DNA of 35,528 nt from an uncultured Erythrobacteraceae bacterium (GTDB lineage Bacteria > Pseudomonadota > Alphaproteobacteria > Sphingomonadales > Sphingomonadaceae), in contig CAMLQG010000028.1 of assembly GCA_946482075.1 (NCBI GenBank), positions 1 to 35,528 on the forward strand. Direction: 5' to 3'. The notes under the pieces are model-generated. The model had not been told where the DNA came from. It searched no databases and was given only the letters and a program-made list of their open reading frames with translations. The translations under genes and the position numbers were made by a program. This document shows, piece by piece, positions 1-9,149 of the stretch (its first letter is position 1; the number at the start of each line of letters is the position of its first letter).

Positions 1-861
1 GAAACGGGCGCCGGCCAGCACGGCGTCGCCACCGCCACCGTCTGCGCCCGTTTCGGCCTGCCCTGCGTGGTCTACATGGGCGCGACCGATGTCGAACGGC
101 AACAGCCCAACGTCTTCCGCATGAAGCTGCTGGGCGCGGAAGTCATCCCGGTGGAAAGCGGTGCGAAGACGCTGAAGGATGCGATGAACGAAGCGTTGCG
201 CGATTGGGTCGCCAACGTGCATGACACCTTCTACATCATCGGCACCGCCGCCGGTCCCCACCCCTATCCGGAGCTGGTGCGCGATTTCCAGAGCGTGATC
301 GGCCGCGAAGCGCGCGAGCAGATCCTGTCTCGCACCGGCAAGCTGCCCGACCTGCTGGTGGCGGCCGTGGGCGGCGGGTCCAACGCGATCGGCCTGTTCC
401 ACCCCTTCCTCGACGATGCGGGCGTGGCGATGATCGGGGTCGAAGCCGCGGGCCACGGGATCGAGACCGGCCAGCATGCCGCCAGCCTGACCGGGGGCGT
501 GCCCGGCGTGCTCCACGGCAACAAGACCTATCTGCTGCAGGACGAGGACGGCCAGATCACCGAAGCCCATTCGATCAGCGCGGGACTCGACTATCCCGGC
601 ATCGGGCCGGAGCACAGCTGGCTGCATGAAAGCGGCCGGGTGAAGTATCTGCCGATCACCGACAATGAGGCACTGGAGGCCTTCCAGACCTGCTGCCGCC
701 TGGAAGGCATCATCCCGGCCCTGGAAAGCGCCCATGCGCTGGCCGCCCTGCCCAAGATCGCCAAGGACTATGGCAAGGACCAGATGGTTCTCGTCAACGT
801 ATCCGGCCGGGGAGACAAGGACATCTTCACCGTGGCGAAGCATCTGGGAGCCGAGCTGTGA
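1..861 (+). CDS. trpB: Tryptophan synthase beta subunit, 5' end missing
   Basis: TrpB condenses indole with L-serine to make tryptophan, using PLP, in an alpha2-beta2 cytoplasmic complex with TrpA. The frame is open from base 1 and begins with ETGAGQHG, whose Glu matches the catalytic Glu109 of the Salmonella enzyme. The PLP-phosphate loop GGGSNAIG follows at about bases 370-393, and the family sequence [10 protein letters not shown] is also present. About 108 N-terminal residues, including the PLP-binding lysine, lie upstream of the window, so the gene is cut by the window edge and not broken. The stop codon overlaps the trpA start by 4 bases (GTGA), which suggests translational coupling of the two subunits. 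Confidence 0.97.
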   Translation, partial: ETGAGQHGVATATVCARFGLPCVVYMGATDVERQQPNVFRMKLLGAEVIPVESGAKTLKDAMNEALRDWVANVHDTFYIIGTAAGPHPYPELVRDFQSVIGREAREQILSRTGKLPDLLVAAVGGGSNAIGLFHPFLDDAGVAMIGVEAAGHGIETGQHAASLTGGVPGVLHGNKTYLLQDEDGQITEAHSISAGLDYPGIGPEHSWLHESGRVKYLPITDNEALEAFQTCCRLEGIIPALESAHALAALPKIAKDYGKDQMVLVNVSGRGDKDIFTVAKHLGAEL

Positions 862-1661
862 CCGCGCGCCTTTCTGCCGCTTTCGGCAAGGGCCGCGCGG
901 CTCTCGTCACTTTCATCACCGCCGGCGATCCCTCGCCTGCCGCCACGCCAGCGCTGCTCGACGCGCTGGTGGAAGGCGGGGCGGATGTGATCGAACTCGG
1001 CATGCCCTTCACCGATCCGATGGCCGATGGCCCGGCGATCCAGGCGGCCAATCTCCGCTCGCTGGGCGTCGGCACGAAGACGGCAGACGTGCTCGCCATC
1101 GCGCGCGGTTTCCGCGAGCGGCATCCCAGTGTGCCGCTGGTGCTGATGGGCTATGCGAACCCCATGATCGTGCGCGGGCCGGAATGGTTCGCAGCCGAAG
1201 CCGCCAAGGCCGGCGTGGACGGCGTGATCTGCGTCGACATCCCGCCGGAGGAGGACGCGGCGCTCGGCCCGGCGCTCCGCGCGGCCGGCATCTCGCTGAT
1301 CCGGCTGGCGACGCCCACTACCGATGCGGCGCGGCTTCCCGCCGTGCTCCATGGCTCCTCGGGCTTCCTCTATTACGTCTCGGTGGCTGGCATCACCGGC
1401 AAGCAGCAGGCCGCGATCGCCTCGATCGACGAGGCCGTCGCACGGCTGAAGGCAGCTACCGACATCCCCGTCGCGGTGGGCTTCGGCGTACGCACGCCCG
1501 AGCAGGCGGAAGCCATCGCCCGGGTCGCTGACGGCGTCGTGGTCGGTTCCGCGCTGGTCGATCTTATCGGCGAGCACGGCGCACAGGCCGCCGGACCTGT
1601 GCGTGAACTCACATCGGCTCTTGCCGCAGCGGTGCAGCATGCGCGAAAGGAAGCCGCATGA
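858..1661 (+). CDS. trpA: Tryptophan synthase alpha subunit
   Basis: TrpA cleaves indole-3-glycerol phosphate to indole and glyceraldehyde-3-phosphate and channels indole to TrpB. The product has 267 residues, a normal length. The active-site segment [15 protein letters not shown] carries Glu46 and Asp57, equivalent to the catalytic Glu49 and Asp60 of the enterobacterial enzyme, and the phosphate-binding glycine region near the C terminus ([10 protein letters not shown]) is present. The GTG start is chosen because it overlaps the trpB stop by 4 bases and gives the usual short N terminus before the first strand. The stop overlaps the accD start in the same way (ATGA). Confidence 0.97.
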   Translation: MTARLSAAFGKGRAALVTFITAGDPSPAATPALLDALVEGGADVIELGMPFTDPMADGPAIQAANLRSLGVGTKTADVLAIARGFRERHPSVPLVLMGYANPMIVRGPEWFAAEAAKAGVDGVICVDIPPEEDAALGPALRAAGISLIRLATPTTDAARLPAVLHGSSGFLYYVSVAGITGKQQAAIASIDEAVARLKAATDIPVAVGFGVRTPEQAEAIARVADGVVVGSALVDLIGEHGAQAAGPVRELTSALAAAVQHARKEAA

Positions 1662-2512
1662 GCTGGATCAACCGCATTCGCAAATCGCTGCCCTTCGCCA
1701 AGGACAAGCGCGAGACGACGTCGGACAATCTGTGGGTCAAATGCCCCAATTGCCGCGAGATGCTGTTCGCCAAGGAGTATGAGGAGAACCTCTCGGTCTG
1801 TCCGCGTTGCGAACATCATGGCCGCATCGGCGCGGACGAGCGGCTGCGCCAGGTGCTGGACGAAGGCTTCGAAGTGCTGCCTTCGATCAAGGTCAAGGAG
1901 GACCCGCTCCGCTTCCGCGACAGCAAGAAATACGCCGACCGGCTGAAGAGCGCCCGCGCCGCCAATCCGCACGGCGATGCCTTCACCGCTGCCCAAGGCT
2001 CGATCATGGGCCACAAGGCGGTGGTCGGCGTGCAGGACTTCTCCTTCATGGGCGGCTCGATGGGCATGGCGGTGGGTGCGGCCTTCGTGGCGGGGGCAAA
2101 GCGCGCGCTCGAACGGAACTGCGCCTATATCGTCTTTACCGCGGCCGGCGGGGCGCGGATGCAGGAAGGCATATTGAGCCTGATGCAGATGCCCAAGGCG
2201 ACCGTGCTGACTCGCCGCCTGAAGGAAGCGGGCCTGCCCTATATCGTCGTCCTGACTGACCCGACGACCGGCGGCGTCACTGCGAGCTATGCGATGCTGG
2301 GCGATGTCCATATCGCGGAGCCGGGCAGCCTGATCGGCTTTGCCGGCCAGCGCGTGATCCAGGATACGATCCGCGAGAAGCTGCCCGAAGGCTTCCAGCG
2401 CGCGGAATATCTCTACAAGCACGGCATGGTGGACATGGTGATCGACCGCAAGGAGCTGCGCAGCACGCTCGCCCGCCTGCTCGACTACCTCCAGCCCGCC
2501 GAAGCGGCCTGA
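1658..2512 (+). CDS. accD: Acetyl-CoA carboxylase carboxyltransferase subunit beta
   Basis: AccD forms, with AccA, the carboxyltransferase that moves CO2 from biotin on BCCP to acetyl-CoA, giving malonyl-CoA for fatty-acid synthesis. The product has 284 residues. An N-terminal zinc finger is visible with Cys29, Cys32, Cys48 and Cys51, followed by the crotonase-like carboxyltransferase domain ([22 protein letters not shown]). Both are typical of bacterial AccD. The start overlaps the trpA stop (ATGA), placing it in the trp transcription unit. The trpA-accD-folC order is common in alphaproteobacteria. accA is not in the window. Confidence 0.97.
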   Translation: MSWINRIRKSLPFAKDKRETTSDNLWVKCPNCREMLFAKEYEENLSVCPRCEHHGRIGADERLRQVLDEGFEVLPSIKVKEDPLRFRDSKKYADRLKSARAANPHGDAFTAAQGSIMGHKAVVGVQDFSFMGGSMGMAVGAAFVAGAKRALERNCAYIVFTAAGGARMQEGILSLMQMPKATVLTRRLKEAGLPYIVVLTDPTTGGVTASYAMLGDVHIAEPGSLIGFAGQRVIQDTIREKLPEGFQRAEYLYKHGMVDMVIDRKELRSTLARLLDYLQPAEAA

Positions 2513-2527
2513 GGGCCGCTCAATGTC

Positions 2528-3877
2528 GTGAAGGATTTCGCGACGTCCGACAACCCGGCGGTCCAGGCCCAGCTTGACCGCCTTGCCGCGCTCAGCCTGC
2601 CGCAGGGGCGCTTCGGGCTGGAGACGATCCGCACGATCCTGGCCCGGCTGGGCGATCCGCAAAAGCGTATCCCGCCCGCCTTTCACGTCGCCGGCACCAA
2701 CGGCAAGGGTTCGACCAGCACCTTCCTGCGCGCGATCCTGGAAGCACAGGGGCTAGCGGTCCATTGCGCGACCAAGCCGCATCTCGTCCGCTATAATGAG
2801 CGCATCCGCCTCGCCGGCAGGCTGATCGAGGACGATCTACTGGCAGAGCTGCTGGCCGAAGTGCTGGATGTATCCGAGGATCTCGGCCCCAGCTTCTTCG
2901 AAGTGACGACAGCGGCCACGTTCCTCGCCTTTTCCCGCATTCCGGCGGACGTCTGCATCATCGAGGTCGGGCTGGGTGGACGGTTTGATGCTACCAACGT
3001 TCTGGAACGGCCCGTGGCCTGCGGCATCGCTTCTCTCGGTATCGATCACGAAGCCTTCCTGCTGCGTCCGGAAGAAGGCGTACCCGCGCATCCGCTGGCC
3101 CGCATCGCGTTCGAGAAGGCCAGCATCGCGCGGCCGGGCAGCCCGCTCGTGACCCAAGCCTATCCTCCGCAAGCGACCGCCGAGATCCTGCGCGTGGCCA
3201 GGCAGATCGGAACCAAGGTCGCCATGCGGGGGCAGGAATGGTCCGCCGATATCGGGAAGGACATTGCCTATCGCGATTCAGCGGTGAAGCTCTCCCTCCC
3301 GCTGCCCACCATGGCCGGGGCCCATCAGGCCGACAATGCCGCGCTTGCCATCGCCATGCTGCGGCACCAGGAAGTCATTCCCGTCTCCGCCCAGGCGATG
3401 GCCCAGGGCATCTACGAGGCGCGCTGGCCAGCCCGGCTCCAGACGCTGGGCGAAGGCCCGCTGACAGCACTTCTCCCCGGCGTCGAGATCATCCTCGATG
3501 GCGGACATAATCCCGATGCGGCGCAGGCGATCGCCGCCGCTCTCGCCGATCGGCCGGTGCTGAACGTCGTGATGGGCATGCTCGCCAATCGCAACGTCGC
3601 GCGGTTCCTCACCCCGCTCGCCGGGCAGACCGACCGGCTATGGGCGGTCCCAATCCCCGGTTCCGACCATCATGACCCGGCCGACATCTGCCGCACGGCG
3701 GAGGACCCGCTGGGCATCTGGCCCGCCAGCACGGCTACCGACGTGGCCGATGCGCTCCGCCAGATCGCGGTGATGATCGAACGCGAGGGCGACAACCGGC
3801 CGCAGACGGTACTCATCGCCGGCTCGCTCTACTTGGCCGGGCGGGTCCTGGCGGCCAATGGCGAGGTTCCGGACTGA
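2528..3877 (+). CDS. folC: Folylpolyglutamate synthase / dihydrofolate synthase
   Basis: FolC adds glutamate to dihydropteroate and then gamma-linked glutamates to folates, using ATP. The product has 449 residues, usual for the bifunctional bacterial enzyme. The Mur-ligase-type P-loop HVAGTNGKGST lies at about residues 53-63 and the central motif IEVGLGGRFDATN further on. The C-terminal Mur-ligase-like domain contains ILDGGHNPDAAQ. The start is a GTG 15 bases after accD. An ATG at 2523 is in another frame and closes at once (TGA at 2529), so it is not used. It is the last gene of the trp-acc unit and faces the convergent permease gene. Confidence 0.95.
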   Translation: MKDFATSDNPAVQAQLDRLAALSLPQGRFGLETIRTILARLGDPQKRIPPAFHVAGTNGKGSTSTFLRAILEAQGLAVHCATKPHLVRYNERIRLAGRLIEDDLLAELLAEVLDVSEDLGPSFFEVTTAATFLAFSRIPADVCIIEVGLGGRFDATNVLERPVACGIASLGIDHEAFLLRPEEGVPAHPLARIAFEKASIARPGSPLVTQAYPPQATAEILRVARQIGTKVAMRGQEWSADIGKDIAYRDSAVKLSLPLPTMAGAHQADNAALAIAMLRHQEVIPVSAQAMAQGIYEARWPARLQTLGEGPLTALLPGVEIILDGGHNPDAAQAIAAALADRPVLNVVMGMLANRNVARFLTPLAGQTDRLWAVPIPGSDHHDPADICRTAEDPLGIWPASTATDVADALRQIAVMIEREGDNRPQTVLIAGSLYLAGRVLAANGEVPD

Positions 3878-3886
3878 TTTTCCCCG

Positions 3887-3936
3887 CTCCTTCGAGACGC
3901 CGTTTCGACAAGCTCAACGGCTCCTCAGGATGAGCG
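3887..3936. repeat. Palindromic repeat between convergent folC and permease genes
   Basis: This short element can fold on GCCGTT (3899-3904) and AACGGC (3916-3921) around a TCGACAAGCTC loop. It is flanked by CTCCTTCGAGAC and CTCCTCAGGATGAGC. An 18-base part of it recurs inverted at 9105-9122, and its CTTCGACAAGCTC core recurs at 18444-18531. It overlaps the last codons and the stop of the minus-strand permease. It probably serves as a bidirectional terminator. Confidence 0.7.
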
Positions 3937-5592
3937 TATCTCCTCTTCCTGCTCATCCGCGTCTCGAAGGACCCGCGCCTGCCGCACCCATTCGATCGCG
4001 CAGAGAACCACCGCGATCATCCCGATCGCCGCGGTGAAGTAGAACACCGGCGCATAGCCGCCCCCATCGATCTTCTCGCCCAGTGCGGCTCGGCCGAGCG
4101 AACCGACCAGCACGGTGAGCGAGGAAAGCAGCGCATATTGCACGGCCGCGTGGCTCTTCGCCGTGATCGAGGAAAGATAGGCGACGAAGGCCGCACCCGC
4201 GAGGCCGCCCGCCAGATTCTCGCCGGTGATCGCCAGCAGCAGGCGCGAAAGCCGGGCATCCGCGCCGAACAGATCGGTCAGCCAATAGAACCCGCTGGCC
4301 TGGCCGAATGCATCCAACCCGGCCCCGCCCTGCGCCAGATCGGCATAGAGCAGGTTGGTCAGCGCGGCGAGCAGCGCGCCCAGCAGCACGGTGGGCATCC
4401 GGCCGAGAAGGGTGAAGAGCATCGCACCGAGCGCGATCCCCGCCATGGTCATCCCCACGCCGAAGAACTTGGATGCGAGCGCGACTTCATCGTTCGTGTA
4501 GCCCAGTTCCTGGATGTAGAAAGGCAGCGCGAAGGGGCCCCAGATCGAATCCGTCAGGCGATAGGACAACACGATCGCCAGCACGAGGACCGCAGCCCAG
4601 CGCAGACGGCCGATCAGTTCCGCCAGCGGCTCGATCAGCGCCTCATAGGCATGGTCGAGGAAATTGCGCCGGCGCTGTTCCTCATCGCTCGCCAGATGCC
4701 GGCCCTGCCGCCGCCAGCCATCGAGCACGGCGGCGATGATCGCAGGTACCACCACGGTCGCGATCACAATCAGCGGACCGTAGAATTTGATGAATTCGGT
4801 GGCGTCCGGCCGATCGGCAGGCGCGGCGCTGAGCGAATGGATCATGAAGCTGATCACCGCCAACAGCGCCCACCCCCATAGCACGCCCACGATAGCGAGC
4901 GCGATGCCCTGAACCCGGTCATTGAGCCCGCGCCGGGCCAGTTCGGCGTCGGTTTCCAGGCTTTCATCCCAGCCGGTGTCGGGCGCGAACCAGCTGATCG
5001 CCATCACCGCCAGCATGAAGACGCCGAAGCCCATATAGACGCCGGGCCAGCCAACCCGCGCAGCCACGATCAGCGCCAGCGCGCCGCCCGCCAGCGCCGC
5101 CAGGCGATAGCCGAGCTGGTAGATGGAGGAGAGCACTTCGATCGGCGCTTGCTCGTCCGCCACTTCCACCCGCCAAGCGTCGATCACGATATCCTGCGTG
5201 GCGCTGGCGAAAGCGGCGATGCCGGCGATCAGCGAGAACATCCCGATCGATGCTGCCGGGTTTATCGCCGACATCGCGATCAGCGAAAGGCCGACCAACG
5301 CCTGGATCGGCATCAGCCAGCTACGCCGCCGTCCCATCCGCCAGAGCAGCGGGATGCGTCCGCGATCGACCAGTGGCGACCACAGGAACTTGAAGGCATA
5401 GGCAAGGCCGATCAATGAGAAGACGCCCATGGTCTCCAGATCGACCCCGGTCTCCCCCAGCCAGGCATAGAGCGTGCCGAGCAGCAGCGCATAAGGCAAG
5501 CCGGCGGCCATTCCGTAGACCAGCATGATCCCCGTCTTGCGATTGGAGAACGCGGTCAGCAACAGACCGAGACCCTTGCGCTGCTTTGTCAT
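3925..5592 (-). CDS. ampG: AmpG-type major facilitator permease
   Basis: AmpG imports GlcNAc-anhydroMurNAc muropeptides across the inner membrane for peptidoglycan recycling, which also feeds beta-lactamase induction. The N-terminal third has family features: GLPYALLLGTLYAWL in helix 1, TMGVFSLIGLAYAFKFLWSP, then a basic loop MGRRRSW. Many hydrophobic segments follow. At 555 residues it is longer than E. coli AmpG (491), mainly through a polar loop of about 50 residues (DGWRRQGRHLASDEEQRRR) in the middle. GGGAGG lies 4-6 bases before the ATG. The last codons come from a palindromic repeat, so the C terminus may be altered. Substrate is inferred from family only; no ampC, ampD or nagZ is nearby. 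Confidence 0.78.
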   Translation of the reverse strand: MTKQRKGLGLLLTAFSNRKTGIMLVYGMAAGLPYALLLGTLYAWLGETGVDLETMGVFSLIGLAYAFKFLWSPLVDRGRIPLLWRMGRRRSWLMPIQALVGLSLIAMSAINPAASIGMFSLIAGIAAFASATQDIVIDAWRVEVADEQAPIEVLSSIYQLGYRLAALAGGALALIVAARVGWPGVYMGFGVFMLAVMAISWFAPDTGWDESLETDAELARRGLNDRVQGIALAIVGVLWGWALLAVISFMIHSLSAAPADRPDATEFIKFYGPLIVIATVVVPAIIAAVLDGWRRQGRHLASDEEQRRRNFLDHAYEALIEPLAELIGRLRWAAVLVLAIVLSYRLTDSIWGPFALPFYIQELGYTNDEVALASKFFGVGMTMAGIALGAMLFTLLGRMPTVLLGALLAALTNLLYADLAQGGAGLDAFGQASGFYWLTDLFGADARLSRLLLAITGENLAGGLAGAAFVAYLSSITAKSHAAVQYALLSSLTVLVGSLGRAALGEKIDGGGYAPVFYFTAAIGMIAVVLCAIEWVRQARVLRDADEQEEEIRSS

Positions 5593-5770
5593 CGATCCTC
5601 CCGGCCCAACCGAACTCCGACCCTAGCGACATGCGGGAGCCGGACAAGACTTGCAAGCGAACCGCGCCGACCACTCCCCGGCAATGCGGGCAGGTTTTCG
5701 CAATTCCGCTTTCTACCGGCTTTGGAACGATGCGGTTTCCTTCCGAACAGTCAGAGAGTAGCAGCGGGAT
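5593..5770. other. Divergent intergenic region, permease and helicase
   Basis: These 178 bases separate two divergent starts and must hold both promoters. I saw no convincing -35/-10 pair, hairpin or operator in it. Confidence 0.5.
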
Positions 5771-8542
5771 ATGCCCGCCCTTCCCCTTTCCGCGCTTCAC
5801 GCCAGCCATGGTGGCGTCTGGCTGCGTGATGCGAATGGGGCGACTCGTGCCATCGGCAAGGGCGATGCGATCATGGCAGCGGCCGATACGCCGCTCCTGA
5901 TCCTCAACGCCCCGCTGGTCGCCTCGCGGCTCGGCTATCCCGATCTTTCGGGGCTCGATCTGCTGGAACTGTTCGCCTTCATCCACCCCGCCCGCTTCAT
6001 GGTGCCGACGCCCAAGGGGCTCACTCACGCGCTCGGGCTGGACGAACCGGCGAGCGACGACGCCGTGCCCGAACTGCTCCAGCGCGCGGCCGGTGCCTTG
6101 TTGGAACGCTGCGAAGCGGACGATTGGGCGGAACGCGAAGGCGCATGGTCGGTCCTCCAGTCTTTGGCCAAGCTGCGCTGGCCCTGGGCGCCCGTCCTTG
6201 CCCCGCACATCCGCCGGCCGCAGCGGGCCGAACGCTGGCTGTTCTCCCGCCTGTCCGAATGGGAAGAAGCGCCCGAGCGCGCACAGCCCGCGCAAGTGAC
6301 GCTGGCACAGGAAGAGGTCGCCGCACGCTTGGCCCGGCTGACGGGCGAAGGCGCCGAACAGCGCGAAGGGCAGCGCGCCTATTCGGGCGAAGTGGCCGGT
6401 ATCTTCGCCCCGCGCCAGCGCGGCCACGCGCCCCATCTGCTGCTGGCTCAGGCGGGAACCGGGATCGGCAAGACGCTAGGCTATCTGGCCCCCACCTCCC
6501 TCTGGGCGGAGAAATCGGGCGGCACGGTCTGGGTCTCCACCTACACCAAGAACCTCCAGCGCCAGTTGCGTCGCGAAAGCGCCCGCGCCTGGCCGGAATG
6601 GCGGGCGGACGGCAGCCGCCCCGTGGTTGTGCGCAAGGGACGGGAAAACTATCTCTGCCTGCTCAATCTGGAAGACGCACTGCAAGGCGGCTTCGGCGGG
6701 CGCGCCGCGGTGCTGGCGCAGCTGGTGGCGCGCTGGGCGGCCTATACCACCGATGGCGACATCGTGGGCGGCGACCTGCCGGGCTGGCTTGGATCGCTTT
6801 TCCGCAACCGCGCGATCCGTTCGCTGACCGATCAGCGCGGCGAATGCGTCTATGCCGGCTGCCCGCATTATCGCAAATGCTTCATCGAGCGCGCCGCGCG
6901 GGCCAGCGCCAATGCCGATCTGGTGATTGCCAACCACGCGTTGGTGATGGTGAACGCGGCCCGCGGCCGCGATGTCGCTCAGCGCCCGACGCGGATCATC
7001 TTCGACGAAGGCCATCACGTGTTCGAAGCGGCGGACAGCACTTTCGCCGCGGCGCTCACCGGGCAGGAAACGATCGAGCTGCGCCGCTGGATCATGGGCC
7101 CGGAACGCGGCTCGAAAGGGCGGCGGCGGGGCTTGTCCGCCCGCCTCGCCGATCTCGCCTCCTATGACGAACAGGGCGGCAAGGCGATTGGTGCCGCGCG
7201 CGATGCTGCAAGCGAGCTACCCAGCGATGGTTGGCTGCAACGGCTCGCGGAAGGCGCAGCCGACGGCGCGATCGAGCGCCTGTTGGCCGCCGTGCGGGCG
7301 ACAACCTACGCGCGCGACGAAAGCGGCGGTCAGGAAGCGGGCTATGGCATGGAAACCGAGGCGGCCCAGCTCGACGGCAATTTCGTGGAACTGGCGGGCC
7401 AGGCGCAGGCCGCGCTCGCCGCGATCCGTCAGCCGCTTCTGCGCCTGGGCGTGCGGCTGGAAGCGCTGCTCGAAGAGCCGCCCGACTGGCTGGATGGCCC
7501 CGGCCGCGCGCGGATCGAGGGAGCGCGCCATTCCCTGTCCTGGAGAGCCGATCTCCTGTCCGCCTGGGAAGCGCTGCTCGAACGGCTCGGTGGCCCCGCA
7601 GACCCGGATTTCGTGGACTGGCTGGCGGTTGACCGGTCGGATGCGCGCGAATTCGATGTGGGTATCCATCGCCGCTATCTCGATCCAATGAAGCCCTTCG
7701 CGCGCACGGTACTCGAACCGGCGCACGGCGTCATGCTGACATCTGCCACCTTGACCGACCGCGCCGGTCGCGAAGGGCCGGACTGGAACAGTGCGATCGC
7801 GCGCAGCGGTGCCGCCTGGATCGGCACCGTGCCGAAGATGACCGAGGCGGAAAGCCCGTTCGACTATGCGAACCAGGCAGAAGTGCTGATCGTCACCGAT
7901 GTGCCCAAGGGCGATATCGCGGCGCTGGCGGGTGCTTATGGCCGACTGATCGAAGCCAGCGATGGCGGCGTGCTGGGCCTGTTCACCGCGATCCGCCGCC
8001 TGCGCGCAGTGCATGGCCGGATCGCCGACCGGCTGGCGCGCGCTGGACTGCCGCTTTACGCGCAGCATGTCGATCCGATCGACACCGGCACGCTGGTGGA
8101 CATCTTCCGGGACGATCCGCGCGCTTCGCTCCTCGGCACCGACGCTCTGCGCGACGGCGTGGACGTGCCCGGCCACAGCCTGCGCTGCGTGGTGATGGAA
8201 CAGGTCCCGTGGCCCAAGCCTTCCATCCTCCACCGCGCGCGCCGCGCGGCCAATGGCGGCTCGTCGCATGATGATCGCATCATCCGCGCACGGCTGGCAC
8301 AGGCGTTCGGGCGGCTGATCCGCTCCAGCGGAGATCGCGGCCATTTCGTGATCCTGTCGCCCGCTTTCCCCAGCCGGCTGCTCAGCGCCTTTCCCCTGCA
8401 TGCGCCTGTCATGCGTCTGACACTCGACGAGGCTTTACAACGTGTCGCCGCCCATGGTTCACTCGGGCAGTCATCTTCCCACGGGGTTTCCTTGGGGAAA
8501 GATGATCCGGCGGGGATTCCCGCGGCACGGGATGAAGGATAG
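5771..8542 (+). CDS. DinG/XPD-family ATP-dependent DNA helicase
   Basis: This is a superfamily 2 helicase of the iron-sulfur DinG/XPD type, expected to unwind DNA 5'-3' in repair or R-loop removal. Visible are Walker A AGTGIGKT (residues 228-235), a STYTKNLQRQL motif Ia, four cysteines fit to hold a 4Fe-4S cluster (296, 359, 364, 370), the DEGHH box at 412-416, LTSATL, and a C-terminal QAFGRLIRS motif VI. At 923 residues it is about 200 longer than E. coli DinG. The N-terminal 170 residues contain a segment (about 42-90) resembling the second half of a DnaQ-type exonuclease fold without clear catalytic acids. The last 20 or so codons overlap a hairpin. Exact role in the cell is unknown. Confidence 0.88.
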   Translation: MPALPLSALHASHGGVWLRDANGATRAIGKGDAIMAAADTPLLILNAPLVASRLGYPDLSGLDLLELFAFIHPARFMVPTPKGLTHALGLDEPASDDAVPELLQRAAGALLERCEADDWAEREGAWSVLQSLAKLRWPWAPVLAPHIRRPQRAERWLFSRLSEWEEAPERAQPAQVTLAQEEVAARLARLTGEGAEQREGQRAYSGEVAGIFAPRQRGHAPHLLLAQAGTGIGKTLGYLAPTSLWAEKSGGTVWVSTYTKNLQRQLRRESARAWPEWRADGSRPVVVRKGRENYLCLLNLEDALQGGFGGRAAVLAQLVARWAAYTTDGDIVGGDLPGWLGSLFRNRAIRSLTDQRGECVYAGCPHYRKCFIERAARASANADLVIANHALVMVNAARGRDVAQRPTRIIFDEGHHVFEAADSTFAAALTGQETIELRRWIMGPERGSKGRRRGLSARLADLASYDEQGGKAIGAARDAASELPSDGWLQRLAEGAADGAIERLLAAVRATTYARDESGGQEAGYGMETEAAQLDGNFVELAGQAQAALAAIRQPLLRLGVRLEALLEEPPDWLDGPGRARIEGARHSLSWRADLLSAWEALLERLGGPADPDFVDWLAVDRSDAREFDVGIHRRYLDPMKPFARTVLEPAHGVMLTSATLTDRAGREGPDWNSAIARSGAAWIGTVPKMTEAESPFDYANQAEVLIVTDVPKGDIAALAGAYGRLIEASDGGVLGLFTAIRRLRAVHGRIADRLARAGLPLYAQHVDPIDTGTLVDIFRDDPRASLLGTDALRDGVDVPGHSLRCVVMEQVPWPKPSILHRARRAANGGSSHDDRIIRARLAQAFGRLIRSSGDRGHFVILSPAFPSRLLSAFPLHAPVMRLTLDEALQRVAAHGSLGQSSSHGVSLGKDDPAGIPAARDEG
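8471..8505. repeat. Hairpin inside the 3' end of the helicase gene
   Basis: TCATCTTCCC pairs with GGGGAAAGATGA with one bulged A, around a short loop. It lies about 35 bases before the helicase stop and just before the next gene's start, so it could affect coupling or mRNA stability. It is not followed by a T run. Confidence 0.45.
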
Positions 8543-8552
8543 TTTCAGACGC

Positions 8553-9095
8553 GTGAAACTTCTTGGCCTCTTCCGTCATGCGAAATCGTCATGGGACGAT
8601 AACGGACTGCGCGATTTCGACCGCCCGCTCAACGGACGCGGCCGCAGGGGCGCGGCGGTGATGGGCAAGCATATCGTGGAACACGGCGTCCGCTGGGAAC
8701 ATATCCTGGCGAGCCCGGCCGCGCGCGTGAAAGAGACGCTTGCCGCCGCGATCAAGGCGGCCGGCCGTGCCCCCGGCATCACCTGGGATGAACGGATCTA
8801 CATGGCAGGTCCGTCGACACTGCTGGAAGTCGTGCGCGAAACGGCGGCTGAGCATGGCTCGCTCGTGCTTGCCGGCCACAACCCCGGCCTGCAGGAACTG
8901 CTGTTCGAACTGGTGGGCGATGCGGACGATCCCTTGCTGGACGAGATCGCCGGCAAATATCCCACCGCCGCTTTCGCGGTGCTCGAACTTGCGATAGACG
9001 AATGGAACCAGATCGCACCCGGTTGCGGCAAGCTCGTGCATTTCGCCCGTCCGCGCGATCTCGATCCCCGGCTCGGACCGCAGATGGCGGAGTGA
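8553..9095 (+). CDS. sixA: SixA-type histidine phosphatase
   Basis: This is a small member of the histidine phosphatase superfamily, resembling SixA, which removes phosphate from phosphohistidine in phosphorelay or PTS proteins. The catalytic RHAKSSWDD motif is at residues 8-16 (phosphoacceptor His9), followed by RPLNGRGRR, and the second active-site histidine lies in LAGHNPGLQELL. The product has 180 residues from the chosen GTG. An in-frame ATG at 8532 would add seven residues and overlap the helicase end by 11 bases. I prefer the GTG because family members begin only a few residues before RHA, but the choice is open. It is probably co-transcribed with the helicase. The true substrate is unknown. 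Confidence 0.85.
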   Translation: MKLLGLFRHAKSSWDDNGLRDFDRPLNGRGRRGAAVMGKHIVEHGVRWEHILASPAARVKETLAAAIKAAGRAPGITWDERIYMAGPSTLLEVVRETAAEHGSLVLAGHNPGLQELLFELVGDADDPLLDEIAGKYPTAAFAVLELAIDEWNQIAPGCGKLVHFARPRDLDPRLGPQMAE

Positions 9096-9104
9096 ACCCT
9101 GCAC

Positions 9105-9122
9105 CGCTCATCCTGAGGAGCC
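9105..9122. repeat. Fragment of the 3.9-kb palindromic repeat
   Basis: Eighteen bases (CGCTCATCCTGAGGAGCC) are the exact reverse complement of bases 3919-3936. It lies between the convergent sixA and cyclic-di-GMP genes. It looks like a truncated copy of the repeat and is too short to be a strong terminator alone. Confidence 0.6.
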
Positions 9123-9149
9123 CCTTCTCACCATGAGCCGGCTTCCCCT

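Noticed and set aside
1..66. Truncated or broken trpB
   Set aside because: The frame is open and matches TrpB from the first base; the missing part is outside the window.
7217..8401. Minus-strand frame inside the helicase gene
   Set aside because: The helicase motifs on the plus strand continue through the region; the antisense product shows no domain.
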